Source: Azospirillum oryzae (lineage in GTDB: Bacteria; Pseudomonadota; Alphaproteobacteria; Azospirillales; Azospirillaceae). Taken from it: 64,000 bases of DNA. Position 1 is the first letter of the stretch. Each line of letters starts with the position of its first letter. The DNA lies in contig NZ_FXAK01000008.1 of assembly GCF_900177515.1 (NCBI RefSeq), positions 371,501 to 435,500 on the forward strand, given 5' to 3'. The notes under the pieces are model-generated. The model worked only from the letters and a program-made list of their open reading frames with translations. It ran no database searches and was not told the DNA's origin. Below are positions 37,870-46,643 of the stretch, in pieces. The translations under genes and the position numbers were made by a program.

Positions 37870-39264
37870 TTACCCGCCCACCACCTGACCGCCTTCGACC
37901 TTCTGGTCGCCCTTCAGGCCGATGGGCTGCTTGGCGAGGTAATCGTTCGGCTTGTGGCCGTCGTACGGAATGCCGTCGATGAAGCCGTTGTCGACCGGCT
38001 TGTAGCCGTCGCTCTTCCACGGGAAATCGGCTTCCTTGGCCTTGCCTTCCTCGACCAGCAGCTTGGCGGCCTGCAGGTAGATGTCCGGCTTGTAGACGCT
38101 GCGCGCGGTCTGGTCGTACCAGCTGTCCGGCTTGGCTTCGGCGATCTGGCCCCAGCGGCGCATCTGGGTCAGGTACCAGACGGCGTCGGAATAGAAGGGG
38201 TAGGTCGCGTTGTAGCGGAAGAAGACGTTGAAGTCGGGAACGTCGCGCTTGTCGCCTTTCTCATACTCGAAGGTGCCGGTCATCGAATTGGCGATCACCT
38301 TGGCGTCGGCGCCGACATATTCGGGCTTTGCCAGGATCTTCACCGCTTCGGCGCGGTTGGCGTTGTTGTTCTCGTCCAGCCATTGGGCGGCGCGGATCAG
38401 CGCCTTGACGACGGCCAGATGGGTCTTGGGGTTCTTGCTGGCCCAGTCGTCGGTGACGCCGAAGACCTTCTCGGGATTGTTCTTCCAGATCTCGGTGTCG
38501 GTGATGACGGGGACGCCGATGCCCTTGATCACCGCCTGCTGGTTCCACGGCTCGCCGACGCTGTAGCCGTAGATGGTGCCGGCTTCCAGCGTCGCCGGCA
38601 TCTGCGGCGGCGGGGTGACGGACAGCAGCGCGTCGGCGCCGATCTGGCCCGACACGTCGGTCGGGCTGTAGAAGCCGGGGTTGATCCCGCCCGACGCCAG
38701 CCAGTAGCGCAGTTCGTAATTGTGGGTCGAGACCGGGAAGACCATGCCCATGTTGAAGGGCTTGCCCTCCGCCTTGTACTGGGCGATCACCGGCTTCAGC
38801 GCGTCGGCCTTGATCGGGTGGGCCGGCTTGCCGTCGGCGCCCTTCGGCACATTGGCCTTCATCTTCTGCCAGACCTCGTTCGACAGCGTGATGCCGTTGC
38901 CGTTCAGGTCCATGGAGAAGGCGGTGACGATGTGCGCCTTGGTGCCGAAGCCGATGGTCGCACCCAGCGGCTGGCCGGCCAGCATGTGGGCGCCGTCCAG
39001 TTCGCCGGAGATCACGCGGTCGAGCAGGACCTTCCAGTTCGCCTGCGGCTCCAGCGTGACGGAAAGACCTTCATCCTCGAAGAAGCCCTTCTCGACGGCG
39101 ATGGCCAGCGGCGCCATGTCGGTCAGCTTGATGAAGCCGAGCTTCAGCTGCTCTTTCTCGACATCAAGCGGAGCGGCATAGGCAGAGACGCCTCCGGTCA
39201 GGGCGACGACCGCAGCGGCGGATGCGAGAAGGTGGCGGAGGGTGGTGCGGGAGAACTGGGCCAC
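37870..39264 (-). CDS. nrtA: nitrate-binding protein NrtA
   Basis: 464 residues with a Sec signal peptide (…LLASAAAVVALTGGVSAYA). The mature type-2 binding fold of the NrtA/CmpA/NasS family shows …LGFIKLTDMAPLAIAVEKGFFEDEGL…, …GEPWNQQAVIKGIGVPVITDTEIWKNNPEKVFG… and …DFNVFFRYNATYPFYSDAVWYLTQMRRWGQI…. GTG 39264 is chosen because GGAG lies ten bases before it; ATG 39315 would give an unusually long leader. First gene of the operon, preceded by its own sigma-54 promoter and hairpin leader. Confidence 0.88.
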   Translation of the reverse strand: MAQFSRTTLRHLLASAAAVVALTGGVSAYAAPLDVEKEQLKLGFIKLTDMAPLAIAVEKGFFEDEGLSVTLEPQANWKVLLDRVISGELDGAHMLAGQPLGATIGFGTKAHIVTAFSMDLNGNGITLSNEVWQKMKANVPKGADGKPAHPIKADALKPVIAQYKAEGKPFNMGMVFPVSTHNYELRYWLASGGINPGFYSPTDVSGQIGADALLSVTPPPQMPATLEAGTIYGYSVGEPWNQQAVIKGIGVPVITDTEIWKNNPEKVFGVTDDWASKNPKTHLAVVKALIRAAQWLDENNNANRAEAVKILAKPEYVGADAKVIANSMTGTFEYEKGDKRDVPDFNVFFRYNATYPFYSDAVWYLTQMRRWGQIAEAKPDSWYDQTARSVYKPDIYLQAAKLLVEEGKAKEADFPWKSDGYKPVDNGFIDGIPYDGHKPNDYLAKQPIGLKGDQKVEGGQVVGG

Positions 39265-39400
39265 GTCGGTTGCTCCATCTCTGATATCCGGGCCAGCGGC
39301 CGGGTGGGGCGACACCGGTTTCGAGCTTTGGCGATTTTCTGGGCAGGTCCCGGGCTGGCTGTTTTTCAGGCGGATGGCTCTTGCGCACCTTGGCCGTCGA

Positions 39401-39484
39401 AAGCGTCCAGCGGGATCGACCGGAAAAGCGTGTCGATACCGGGGTCGGCAACACTGCCGGGAGCTGGCCCATCATTGGACGCTT
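39401..39484 (-). terminator. putative attenuator stem in the nrtA leader
   Basis: Minus-strand RNA: AAGCGTCC (39484-39477) can pair with GGACGCTT (39408-39401). The left arm overlaps the second hexaloop hairpin, so the two structures exclude each other. Only three T follow, so it is a weak terminator by sequence. Confidence 0.5.
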
Positions 39485-39511
39485 GGGATGCACGCACCGT
39501 CGTTGGCGCGT
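39467..39511 (-). promoter_or_regulatory. ANTAR-type dual hairpin in the nrtA leader
   Basis: Minus-strand RNA. Hairpin 1 (39511-39492): 7-bp stem ACGCGCC / GGTGCGT (one G-U) with hexaloop AACGAC. Hairpin 2 (39480-39467): GTCC / GGGC with hexaloop AATGAT. Both loops have A at position 1 and G at position 4, the signature recognised by ANTAR antiterminators such as NasT/NasR. The linker is 11 bases and hairpin 1 begins about six bases after the predicted start of transcription. Confidence 0.7.
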
Positions 39512-39528
39512 CTCTGGTCCCCGTCTTC

Positions 39529-39543
39529 GCAAGCCTCATGCCA
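39529..39543 (-). promoter_or_regulatory. sigma-54 promoter of nrtA
   Basis: Minus strand TGGCATG-AGGC-TTGC, an exact fit to TGGCAYG-N4-TTGC. Predicted start near 39517. Confidence 0.78.
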
Positions 39544-39797
39544 AAGGATGGGTTTTGCCGAAAATCAGCCTGAAGAGGTTGATTTTGCTGCCTATGACCC
39601 GGCGGAAGGTATGAAGCACTTTACGAGACGGATATGCGGTTTGCCGAATTTTGCGGCGCACACAAGCCTGTGTGGTCATCCGTTGTGCAGTACCTAAGGC
39701 TGGCCTGAAAATAGGCACCTAGGTATTGGATGCGGAACCAGGCAGGACCCCGCGGATTCCCTGGAGTTTTTCAACGGCAACCGATTTGCGCGACGGT

Positions 39798-39812
39798 TGG
39801 CACGCGGATTGC
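39798..39812 (+). promoter_or_regulatory. sigma-54 promoter of nirB-nirD-nasA
   Basis: TGGCACG-CGGA-TTGC, the best -24/-12 match in the window. Predicted start near 39823, giving a leader of about 245 bases before nirB. Confidence 0.85.
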
Positions 39813-39833
39813 GAAGGAACCGGTGAGACAACA

Positions 39834-39941
39834 GCGGGCGCCGGCAACGTCGCCGATGCCCGCGACACCTGCCGAAGCCCTCGCGACGACGCGCGGATTT
39901 GGCTCTGGTTCGACGACGAACCGCCCGGACAACGGCGTCCG
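39834..39941 (+). promoter_or_regulatory. ANTAR-type dual hairpin in the nirB leader
   Basis: Hairpin 1 (39834-39863): GCGGGC / GCCCGC outer stem, 2x2 internal loop, inner stem CGGC / GCCG, hexaloop AACGTC. Hairpin 2 (39926-39941): CGGAC / GTCCG with hexaloop AACGGC. Both loops have A1 and G4. The linker of 62 bases is long for this motif and holds two other small hairpins. Hairpin 2 overlaps the left arm of the terminator at 39934-39944. Confidence 0.75.
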
Positions 39942-40013
39942 AACAGGTCTGCACCCTCCTTCGCGATCCACTCGCGGGGCAGGGAGACGGCCCGTTCGGA
40001 CGCCTTTCTTTTT
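39934..40013 (+). terminator. leader terminator (attenuator) before nirB
   Basis: Perfect 11-bp stem GGCGTCCGAAC (39934-39944) / GTTCGGACGCC (39994-40004), further pairing inside (GTCT…AGAC, CGCGA…TCGCG), then TTTCTTTTT. It stands 55 bases before the nirB start, so transcription must read through it; hairpin 2 of the ANTAR motif blocks its left arm. Confidence 0.88.
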
Positions 40014-40068
40014 GGCCCCGTGCCTGACTTTGCGGCAGGCCGGATACGATTGACGAGGCAGACGCGCC

Positions 40069-42582
40069 ATGGACATGCATCTCTCATCGAACAACGGGCC
40101 CGTCGTTGAACTTAACGAGGCCGAACTGCGCAACGCCGGCCCGGCCAAGGAGCGGCTGGTGGTTGTCGGCAACGGCATGGCCGGCATGAAGACGGTGGAA
40201 GAGCTGCTGGCCAAAGCGCCCGGCCGCTACGACATCACCGTCTTCGGGGCCGAGCCGCATCCGAACTACAACCGCATCATGCTGTCGCCGGTGCTGGCGG
40301 GGGAAAAGACCTTCGACCAGATCGTGCTGAACAGCCGCGAGTGGTACGACGCCAACGGCATCACCCTGCTGACCGGCGAGCCGGTGGAGGGCATCGACCG
40401 CGAGGGCAAGACGGTGGTGTCGCAGTCCGGTCGCGTCGTTCCCTACGACAGGCTGCTGATCGCCACCGGGTCGATGCCCTTCATCATCCCGGTGCCTGGA
40501 TCGACCCTGCCGGGCGTCATCGGCTTCCGCGATCTGGCCGATGTCGACGCCATGCTGGCGGCGGCGGCGAAGGGTGGCCGGGCCGTGGTGATCGGCGGCG
40601 GCCTCTTGGGGCTGGAGGCGGCGAACGGGCTGCGGGTCAAGGGGATGGAGGTCACCGTCGTCCACCTGATGCCGACGCTGATGGAGCGCCAGCTCGACCC
40701 GTCGGCCGGCATGCTGCTGCAGCGCGAGCTGGAGCGCCGCGGCATCGAGGTGCTGACCGGGGCGGATACGGCGGAAATCGTCGGGGACGAGTGGGTCAGC
40801 GCGGTGCGGCTGCGGGATGGGCGCGAGTTGCCGGCCGACATCGTCGTCATGGCGGTGGGCATCCGCCCGAACATGGCGCTGGGCAAGGCGGCCGGGCTGG
40901 AGTGCGGGCGCGGCATCCGCGTCGACGACCAGATGCGCACCAGCGACCCGTCGATCTACGCGGTCGGCGAATGCGTCGAACATCGCGGCGTCACCTGGGG
41001 CCTCGTCGCCCCCCTGTTCGAGATGGCGAAGGTGCTGGCCCACGACCTCGCGGGCGGGGAGGGTGCCGCGTATACCGGCTCCGTCACCTCGACCAAGCTG
41101 AAGGTTACGGGGGTGGACGTGTTCTCGGCCGGCGATTTCTCGGGCGGCGAGGGGACCGAGGACATCGTGTTCCGCGATGCGGCGCGCGGCGTCTACAAGC
41201 GGCTGGTGCTGAAGGACGGCAAGCTGCTGGGCGCGGTGCTGTATGGCGACACCAAGGACGGCGCCTGGTACTTCTCGCTGCTGAAGGACGGCGCCGACGT
41301 GTCGGCCGAGCGCGACACGATGATCTTCGGGCAGGGCTTCGGCGGCGCCGATGCCGGCGACCCGAACGCCGCCATCGCGGCGCTGCCCGATAGTGCCGAG
41401 ATCTGCGGCTGCAACGGCGTGTGCAAGGGCACCATCGTCAAGGCGATCACCGAGAAGGGCCTGACCAGCCTGGACGAGGTGAAGGCGCACACCAAGGCGT
41501 CGGCCTCCTGCGGCGGCTGTTCCGGCACGGTGGAACGGTTGCTGGCGGTGACGCTGGGCGACGGCTTCACGGCGGCGCCGAAGGTCAAGCCGATGTGCAA
41601 ATGCACCCACCACACCCACGACGCGGTGCGGGCGGCCATCGTCGACCGTGGGCTGAAGACCATGGCCGACGTGTTCCAGGCGATGGAATGGACGACGCCC
41701 GACGGCTGCGCCTCCTGCCGGCCGGCGCTGAACTATTACCTGCTGTGTGCGTGGCCGGGCGAGTACAAGGACGATTACCAGTCGCGCTACATCAACGAGC
41801 GCGCCCACGCCAACATCCAGAAGGACGGCACCTATTCGGTCGTGCCGCGCATGTGGGGCGGCCTGACCAACGCGGCCGAGCTGCGCGCCATCGCCGACGT
41901 GGTGGACAAGTTCAACATCCCCACGGTGAAGGTCACCGGCGGCCAGCGCATCGACCTGTTCGGCGTGAAGAAGGAGGATCTGCCGGCGGTCTGGGCCGAT
42001 CTGAACGCCGCCGGGATGGTGTCCGGCCATGCCTATGCCAAGGGGCTGCGCACGGTGAAGACCTGCGTCGGGTCGGAATGGTGCCGCTTCGGCACGCAGG
42101 ATTCGACCGGGCTGGGTGTGAAGCTGGAACGGATGACCTGGGGCACCTGGACCCCGCACAAGGTCAAGCTGGCGGTCTCCGGCTGCCCGCGCAACTGCGC
42201 CGAGGCGACCATCAAGGACCTGGGCGTGGTCTGCATCGACAGCGGGTATGAACTGCATGTCGGCGGCAACGGCGGCCTGCATGTCCGGGCCTGCGACCTG
42301 CTGGTCCGCGTGGCGACGGAGGAGGAGGTGCTGGAATACACCGGCGCCTTCATGCAGCTCTACCGCGAGGAGGCCCGCTATCTGGAGCGCACCGCGCCGT
42401 GGGTGGAGCGGGTGGGCCTCGACCATATCAAGGCGGCGCTGGTCGATGATCCGGAGCGGCGGCGGGCGTTGAATGCGCGCTTCCTGTTCTCGCAGACCTT
42501 CTCGCAGGACGACCCGTGGGCGGAGCGCGCCGCCAAGGGCGTCGACCGTCACGAATTCAATCTGCTCGCCGAAGTGGGGTAA
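40069..42582 (+). CDS. nirB: assimilatory nitrite reductase [NAD(P)H] large subunit
   Basis: 837 residues; six-electron reduction of nitrite to ammonium in the cytoplasm. N-terminal FAD/NAD(P)H module (VVVGNGMAGMKTVEEL, …VVIGGGLLGLEAA…, …IYAVGECVEH…), a BFD-type [2Fe-2S] region with clustered cysteines (CGCNGVCKG, CGGCSG, then a second set CKCTHHTHD, CASC), then the sirohaem/[4Fe-4S] module with ligands in TCVGSEWCRFG and SGCPRNCAEA. ATG 40069 has GACGAGG upstream. Expression should need sigma-54 and leader antitermination, that is nitrogen limitation plus nitrate or nitrite. Confidence 0.96.
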   Translation: MDMHLSSNNGPVVELNEAELRNAGPAKERLVVVGNGMAGMKTVEELLAKAPGRYDITVFGAEPHPNYNRIMLSPVLAGEKTFDQIVLNSREWYDANGITLLTGEPVEGIDREGKTVVSQSGRVVPYDRLLIATGSMPFIIPVPGSTLPGVIGFRDLADVDAMLAAAAKGGRAVVIGGGLLGLEAANGLRVKGMEVTVVHLMPTLMERQLDPSAGMLLQRELERRGIEVLTGADTAEIVGDEWVSAVRLRDGRELPADIVVMAVGIRPNMALGKAAGLECGRGIRVDDQMRTSDPSIYAVGECVEHRGVTWGLVAPLFEMAKVLAHDLAGGEGAAYTGSVTSTKLKVTGVDVFSAGDFSGGEGTEDIVFRDAARGVYKRLVLKDGKLLGAVLYGDTKDGAWYFSLLKDGADVSAERDTMIFGQGFGGADAGDPNAAIAALPDSAEICGCNGVCKGTIVKAITEKGLTSLDEVKAHTKASASCGGCSGTVERLLAVTLGDGFTAAPKVKPMCKCTHHTHDAVRAAIVDRGLKTMADVFQAMEWTTPDGCASCRPALNYYLLCAWPGEYKDDYQSRYINERAHANIQKDGTYSVVPRMWGGLTNAAELRAIADVVDKFNIPTVKVTGGQRIDLFGVKKEDLPAVWADLNAAGMVSGHAYAKGLRTVKTCVGSEWCRFGTQDSTGLGVKLERMTWGTWTPHKVKLAVSGCPRNCAEATIKDLGVVCIDSGYELHVGGNGGLHVRACDLLVRVATEEEVLEYTGAFMQLYREEARYLERTAPWVERVGLDHIKAALVDDPERRRALNARFLFSQTFSQDDPWAERAAKGVDRHEFNLLAEVG

Positions 42583-42588
42583 GGGATC

Positions 42589-42981
42589 ATGGACAGCATC
42601 ATCACCGAAACCGCCGTCTCTGAGATCGTCTGGACCCAGGTCGGCAGCATCGACGACATCCCCGTGCTGGGCTCGCGCGTCGTCCGCACCCCCGGCGGCG
42701 ACATCGCCCTGTTCCGCACGGCGGCCGACGAAGTCTTCGCGCTGGAGGATGCATGCCCGCACAAGCGGGGGCCGCTGTCGCAGGGCATCGTCCATGGCCG
42801 CCGCGTCACCTGCCCGCTGCACAACTGGGTGATCGAACTGGCGACCGGGGAGGCCGTCGCCCCCGACGAGGGCCGCACCGGCCATGTCCCGGTGCGGGTG
42901 GAGGGTCGCAGCGTCTCCCTCGCGCTCGGCGAGGCCAAGCTGTCGCGCGGCGGCTGCCGCAAGGCCTGCGGCCATGTTTGA
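42589..42981 (+). CDS. nirD: nitrite reductase small subunit
   Basis: 130 residues, Rieske-type fold with the two cluster motifs CPHKRG and CPLHNW, which keep both Cys-His pairs. It lies six bases after nirB. The C-terminus (…LSRGGCRKACGHV) extends beyond the usual NirD end of about 110 residues and overlaps the nasA start by eight bases. Confidence 0.93.
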   Translation: MDSIITETAVSEIVWTQVGSIDDIPVLGSRVVRTPGGDIALFRTAADEVFALEDACPHKRGPLSQGIVHGRRVTCPLHNWVIELATGEAVAPDEGRTGHVPVRVEGRSVSLALGEAKLSRGGCRKACGHV

Positions 42982-45655
42982 CGGGGCGGAGCCAGCCTCC
43001 GGGCCGAAACGGGAGGTGAAGACCACCTGTCCCTATTGCGGGGTCGGGTGCGGGGTAATCGCGACGGTGACGGCCGATGGCGCCGTCAGCGTACGCGGCG
43101 ATGCCGACCACCCGGCGAACCGGGGGCGGCTCTGCTCCAAGGGATCGGCGCTGGCCGACACGCTGGTGCCGGACGGGCGCTTGCTGCATCCGGAGATCGG
43201 CGACAGGCGCGTGTCTTGGGACGAGGCGCTGGACGAGGTGGCCCGGCGCTTTTCCGACACCATCGCCAAGCATGGGCCGGACTCGGTGGCCTTCTATGTA
43301 TCCGGCCAGCTGCTGACCGAGGATTACTACGTCGCCAACAAGCTGATGAAGGGTTTCATCGGCTCGGCGAACATCGACACCAACTCGCGCCTGTGCATGG
43401 CGTCGTCGGTGGTCGGGCACAAGCGGGGCTTGGGCGCCGACGCGGTGCCGGGCACTTACGAGGATTTCGAGTGTGCCGATCTGGTGGTGCTGGTCGGTTC
43501 GAACCTCGCATGGTGCCACCCGGTGCTGAACCAGCGGCTGCTGGCGGCGCGGGCGGAGCGGGGAACGCGCATCGTCGTGGTCGATCCGCGGCGAACCGAC
43601 TGCATCGATGCCGCCGACCGCCATCTGGCTCTGAAGGCCGGGACCGACGCGGTGCTGTTCAACGGGCTGCTGGCCTATCTGGACCGCCAGGGTCATCGCG
43701 ATGCGGGATTTGTGGACGCCCGAGCCGAGGGGGTGGAGGAGGCGCTGGCCGCCGCCCGCGCCGATGCGCCCGACGTGGCGACGGTCGCCCGCCGCTGCGG
43801 GCTGGAGGAGGGGGAGGTCGCCGCCTTCTATGCCGAGTTCGCGGCGACGGATCGGGTGGTGACGGTCTATTCGCAAGGCGTCAACCAGTCCTCCCAGGGC
43901 AGCGACACCGTCAACACCATCCTGAACGTCCATTTCCTGACCGGGCGCATCGGTCGGCCGGGTTGCGGCCCCTTCTCCGTCACCGGGCAGCCGAACGCCA
44001 TGGGCGGGCGCGAGGTCGGCGGGCTGGCGAACCAGCTTGCCGCCCATATGGGCTTCACCGCGGAGGAGGTGGACCGGGTCGGTCGCTTCTGGAGCGCACC
44101 GCGGATGGCGGTCAAGCCGGGGCTGAAGGCGGTCGACCTGTTCCGCGCCGTTGAGGCCGGGACGGTCAAGGCGGTGTGGATCATGGCGACCAATCCGGCC
44201 GTCAGCATGCCCGATGCCGGCCGGGTGCGGCGGGCACTGGAGATGTGCGAGACGGTGGTCGTCTCCGACTGCATCCGCGACACCGACACCGGCCGCTTCG
44301 CCCATATCCGCCTGCCGGCCAAGGGCTGGAGCGAGAAGGACGGCACCGTCACCAACTCCGACCGTACGATCACGCGCCAGCGGGCCTTCACGGATGGGGC
44401 CGGGGAAGCGCGAGCCGACTGGTGGATCGTGACGCAGGTCGCGCGGCGGATGGGCTTCGCCGACGCCTTCCCCTATGAGAATGCCGCGGCGGTGTTTCGC
44501 GAGCATGCGGCGCTGTCGGACTTCGAGAATGGCGGGACGCGGGCCTTCGACATCGGGGCGTTGAGCGGGCTGGATGACGCCGGTTACGACGCGCTGGCGC
44601 CCTTTCCGTGGCCTTGGCGTGCAGGCGGCGAGCCGCAGAAGCGACTGTTCGGCGATGGCCGCTTCTTCACCGCGGACGGACGGGCGCGAATGCTGGCGGT
44701 GACGGCGAAACCGCTGCCGCGTGCCGTGCCGGATGGGGCGCTGCTGCTGAACACGGGGCGGCTGCGCGACCAGTGGCACACGATGACCCGCACCGGACTG
44801 TCGGCCCGGCTGTCGGCCCACGCGCCGGAGCCGCGGCTGGACATTCACCCGGCGGATGCGGCGGCGCGGGGGCTGGTCGATGGCGGTCTTGCCCGCATCG
44901 TCACGGCGGCGGGGGAGGCGCTGGCGCGGGTGCGAGTCACCGATGCCCAAAGCAGAGGCACCATCTTCCTGCCGATGCATTGGACCGACCGCTTCACCGG
45001 TGGCTGCGTCATCGGCCGGCTGATCGACGACGAGGCGGTGGACCCCGTCTCCGGCCAGCCCGACCTGAAGCGGATGCCGGCGACGGTGGAGCCCTGGCGA
45101 CCGCACTGGACCGCCTTCCTGCTGGCCCGGCAGCCGGTGGAGCCGGCCCATGGCGGCTATTGGGCGCGGCGTGCGGTGACCGGCGGGCATCTGGTGGAGA
45201 TGGCGGGGACGGGGACGATTCCCGATCTTGCGGCGTGGCTGCCCGGCCTCGACCCCACGGAGGCGGCGGTGGAGTTCCGCGACCACGCGCGCGGCAGCCT
45301 GCGGATGGCCTGGATGGACGGCGACCGGCTGGACGCCTGCCTGTTCGTCGCCGCCGACGGGCGTTTGCCGCCGCGCGGTTGGCTGGCGGGGCTTTTGGAG
45401 GCGGAGGGGCTGGACGACGGGGCGCGGGCCGGGCTGCTTGCCGGGCGGGCGCCTGGGGCTGCTGCGGATGAGGGGCGGATCGTCTGCGCCTGCTTCAGCG
45501 TCGGCATCAACCGGCTGGTCGGCGCCATCCGCGACCGCCGGCTGACCAGCGTGGTGGAGATCGGTGCGGCGTTGAAGGCCGGCACGAATTGTGGTTCCTG
45601 CGTGCCAGAACTCAAGGAGGTGCTTCGTCATGCTCATCAGCGCGAAGTGGCGTGA
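42974..45655 (+). CDS. nasA: assimilatory nitrate reductase catalytic subunit
   Basis: 893 residues; reduces nitrate to nitrite with bis-MGD molybdenum. N-terminal [4Fe-4S] motif CPYCGVGC…LCSKGSA, molybdopterin-binding domains (…YVSGQLLTEDYYVANKLMKGF…, …VVVDPRRTDC…), C-terminal dinucleotide-binding domain, and an extra BFD-like [2Fe-2S] domain at the end (CACFSVGINRLV…, CGSCVPEL), as in Klebsiella NasA. ATG 42974 overlaps nirD. No separate electron-transfer subunit (NasB-type) is seen in the operon. Confidence 0.95.
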   Translation: MFDGAEPASGPKREVKTTCPYCGVGCGVIATVTADGAVSVRGDADHPANRGRLCSKGSALADTLVPDGRLLHPEIGDRRVSWDEALDEVARRFSDTIAKHGPDSVAFYVSGQLLTEDYYVANKLMKGFIGSANIDTNSRLCMASSVVGHKRGLGADAVPGTYEDFECADLVVLVGSNLAWCHPVLNQRLLAARAERGTRIVVVDPRRTDCIDAADRHLALKAGTDAVLFNGLLAYLDRQGHRDAGFVDARAEGVEEALAAARADAPDVATVARRCGLEEGEVAAFYAEFAATDRVVTVYSQGVNQSSQGSDTVNTILNVHFLTGRIGRPGCGPFSVTGQPNAMGGREVGGLANQLAAHMGFTAEEVDRVGRFWSAPRMAVKPGLKAVDLFRAVEAGTVKAVWIMATNPAVSMPDAGRVRRALEMCETVVVSDCIRDTDTGRFAHIRLPAKGWSEKDGTVTNSDRTITRQRAFTDGAGEARADWWIVTQVARRMGFADAFPYENAAAVFREHAALSDFENGGTRAFDIGALSGLDDAGYDALAPFPWPWRAGGEPQKRLFGDGRFFTADGRARMLAVTAKPLPRAVPDGALLLNTGRLRDQWHTMTRTGLSARLSAHAPEPRLDIHPADAAARGLVDGGLARIVTAAGEALARVRVTDAQSRGTIFLPMHWTDRFTGGCVIGRLIDDEAVDPVSGQPDLKRMPATVEPWRPHWTAFLLARQPVEPAHGGYWARRAVTGGHLVEMAGTGTIPDLAAWLPGLDPTEAAVEFRDHARGSLRMAWMDGDRLDACLFVAADGRLPPRGWLAGLLEAEGLDDGARAGLLAGRAPGAAADEGRIVCACFSVGINRLVGAIRDRRLTSVVEIGAALKAGTNCGSCVPELKEVLRHAHQREVA

Positions 45656-45663
45656 TGGCCAGA

Positions 45664-45817
45664 CTCTCCCTCTCCCCCCCGGGGAGAGGGTTGGGGTGAG
45701 GGGGATGCGCGGCGGGGCCTATTGGGATTGGGTGCGCGCTCCATTCTCGGTTTTCGCTCGTCTTTCGGAGAAGTTTTCCCCCTCACCCCAACCCTCTCCC
45801 CGGGGGGGAGAGGGGGA
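45664..45817. repeat. dispersed paired inverted repeat, copy 4
   Basis: Between nasA and sumT. Left arm 45664-45704 (CTCTCCCTCTCC…GGGGTGAGGGGGA), right arm 45777-45817 (TCCCCCTCACCCC…GGGAGAGGGGG). The arms are nearly identical to copy 2, with a spacer of about 70 bases. Confidence 0.9.
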
Positions 45818-45848
45818 TACGGGCGGGGGAGGGGCAGGGTGGGGGCAA

Positions 45849-46643
45849 GTGACGCTCGTCGGCGCCGGCCCCGGCGACCCGGACCTGCTCACCGTTGCGG
45901 CGGTGAAGGCGCTCGCCGCCGCCGAGGTCGTGCTCTACGACGCGCTGGTCGGCGACGGCATCCTTGACCTCGCCCATACTGGGGCCGAGCGCATCTGCGT
46001 CGGCAAGCGGTCCGGCCGGCATTCGCTGCCGCAGGGAGAGATCAACGCGCTGATCGCCTTCCATGCGCAACGCGGCAAGCGGGTGGTGCGGCTGAAGGGC
46101 GGCGACCCGATGGTGTTCGGCCGCGCCGGCGAGGAGATCGAGCATCTCGACAGCCTCGGCATTCCGGTTCGCGTCATCCCCGGCATCACCGCGGCGCTCG
46201 GCTGCGCCGCCTCGACCGGGCTGTCGCTGACCAAGCGCGGGGTCTCGCGCGCCGTCACCTTCGTCACCGCCCATGGCCGTGACGGCGAGCGGTTCGAGCC
46301 CGATTGGGCGCGGCTGGCCGATCCGCAGGGCACGCTGGCGATCTATATGGGGCGTGAACAGGCGCGCGCGGTCGGCCAGGGGCTGACCGGGGCCGGGCTG
46401 CCGGCCACGACGCCGGTGCTGGCGGTGGAAAACGGCTGCCGGCCCGACGAGCGGCGCTATTGGACGACGCTCGGCGAGATGGCGGAGCAGGGGGTGGCCG
46501 CCGGCAAGGGGCCGACCCTGCTGCTGGTGGGGGAGGCGCTACGCCCGCGTCAGGTTGGGGCGGCGGACGCCCTAGCCGAGACGGCGGACTCCGTTGATCT
46601 CCGCGCGTTTGGCGACCTCAGCGAGCGGTTCGATCACGACTGA
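45849..46643 (+). CDS. cobA: uroporphyrinogen-III C-methyltransferase (SUMT)
   Basis: 264 residues; two SAM-dependent methylations of uroporphyrinogen III to precorrin-2, the committed step to sirohaem (needed by NirB) and cobalamin. Motifs: VTLVGAGPGDPDLLTVAAVKAL, …VRLKGGDPMVFGRAGEE…, …VIPGITAALGCAASTGLSLTKR…, …TLAIYMGRE…. GTG 45849 is chosen because SUMT proteins begin with this GAGPGDP strand; the frame is open back into nasA but there it only translates the repeat element. Its end overlaps the convergent peptidase gene by 72 bases. Confidence 0.9.
   Translation: MTLVGAGPGDPDLLTVAAVKALAAAEVVLYDALVGDGILDLAHTGAERICVGKRSGRHSLPQGEINALIAFHAQRGKRVVRLKGGDPMVFGRAGEEIEHLDSLGIPVRVIPGITAALGCAASTGLSLTKRGVSRAVTFVTAHGRDGERFEPDWARLADPQGTLAIYMGREQARAVGQGLTGAGLPATTPVLAVENGCRPDERRYWTTLGEMAEQGVAAGKGPTLLLVGEALRPRQVGAADALAETADSVDLRAFGDLSERFDHD

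Larger units (their letters stand above)
39265..40068. other. 804-bp divergent regulatory region nrtA / nirB
   Basis: No protein-coding gene is supported. It contains two outward sigma-54 promoters (39529-39543 minus, 39798-39812 plus), each followed by a leader with paired ANTAR-type hairpins. Between the promoters lie the inverted repeat AAAATCA-N12-TGATTTT (39561-39586) and two similar blocks, TACCTAAGG at 39691 and CACCTAGGT at 39716, 25 bases apart, which are candidates for activator (NtrC-type) binding but do not fit its consensus well. Confidence 0.75.

Noticed and set aside
39907..39922. Hairpin GGTTC-GACGAC-GAACC as the second ANTAR hairpin of the nirB leader
   Set aside because: It is closer to hairpin 1, but its loop starts with G; the hairpin at 39926-39941 has A1/G4 and overlaps the terminator as required.
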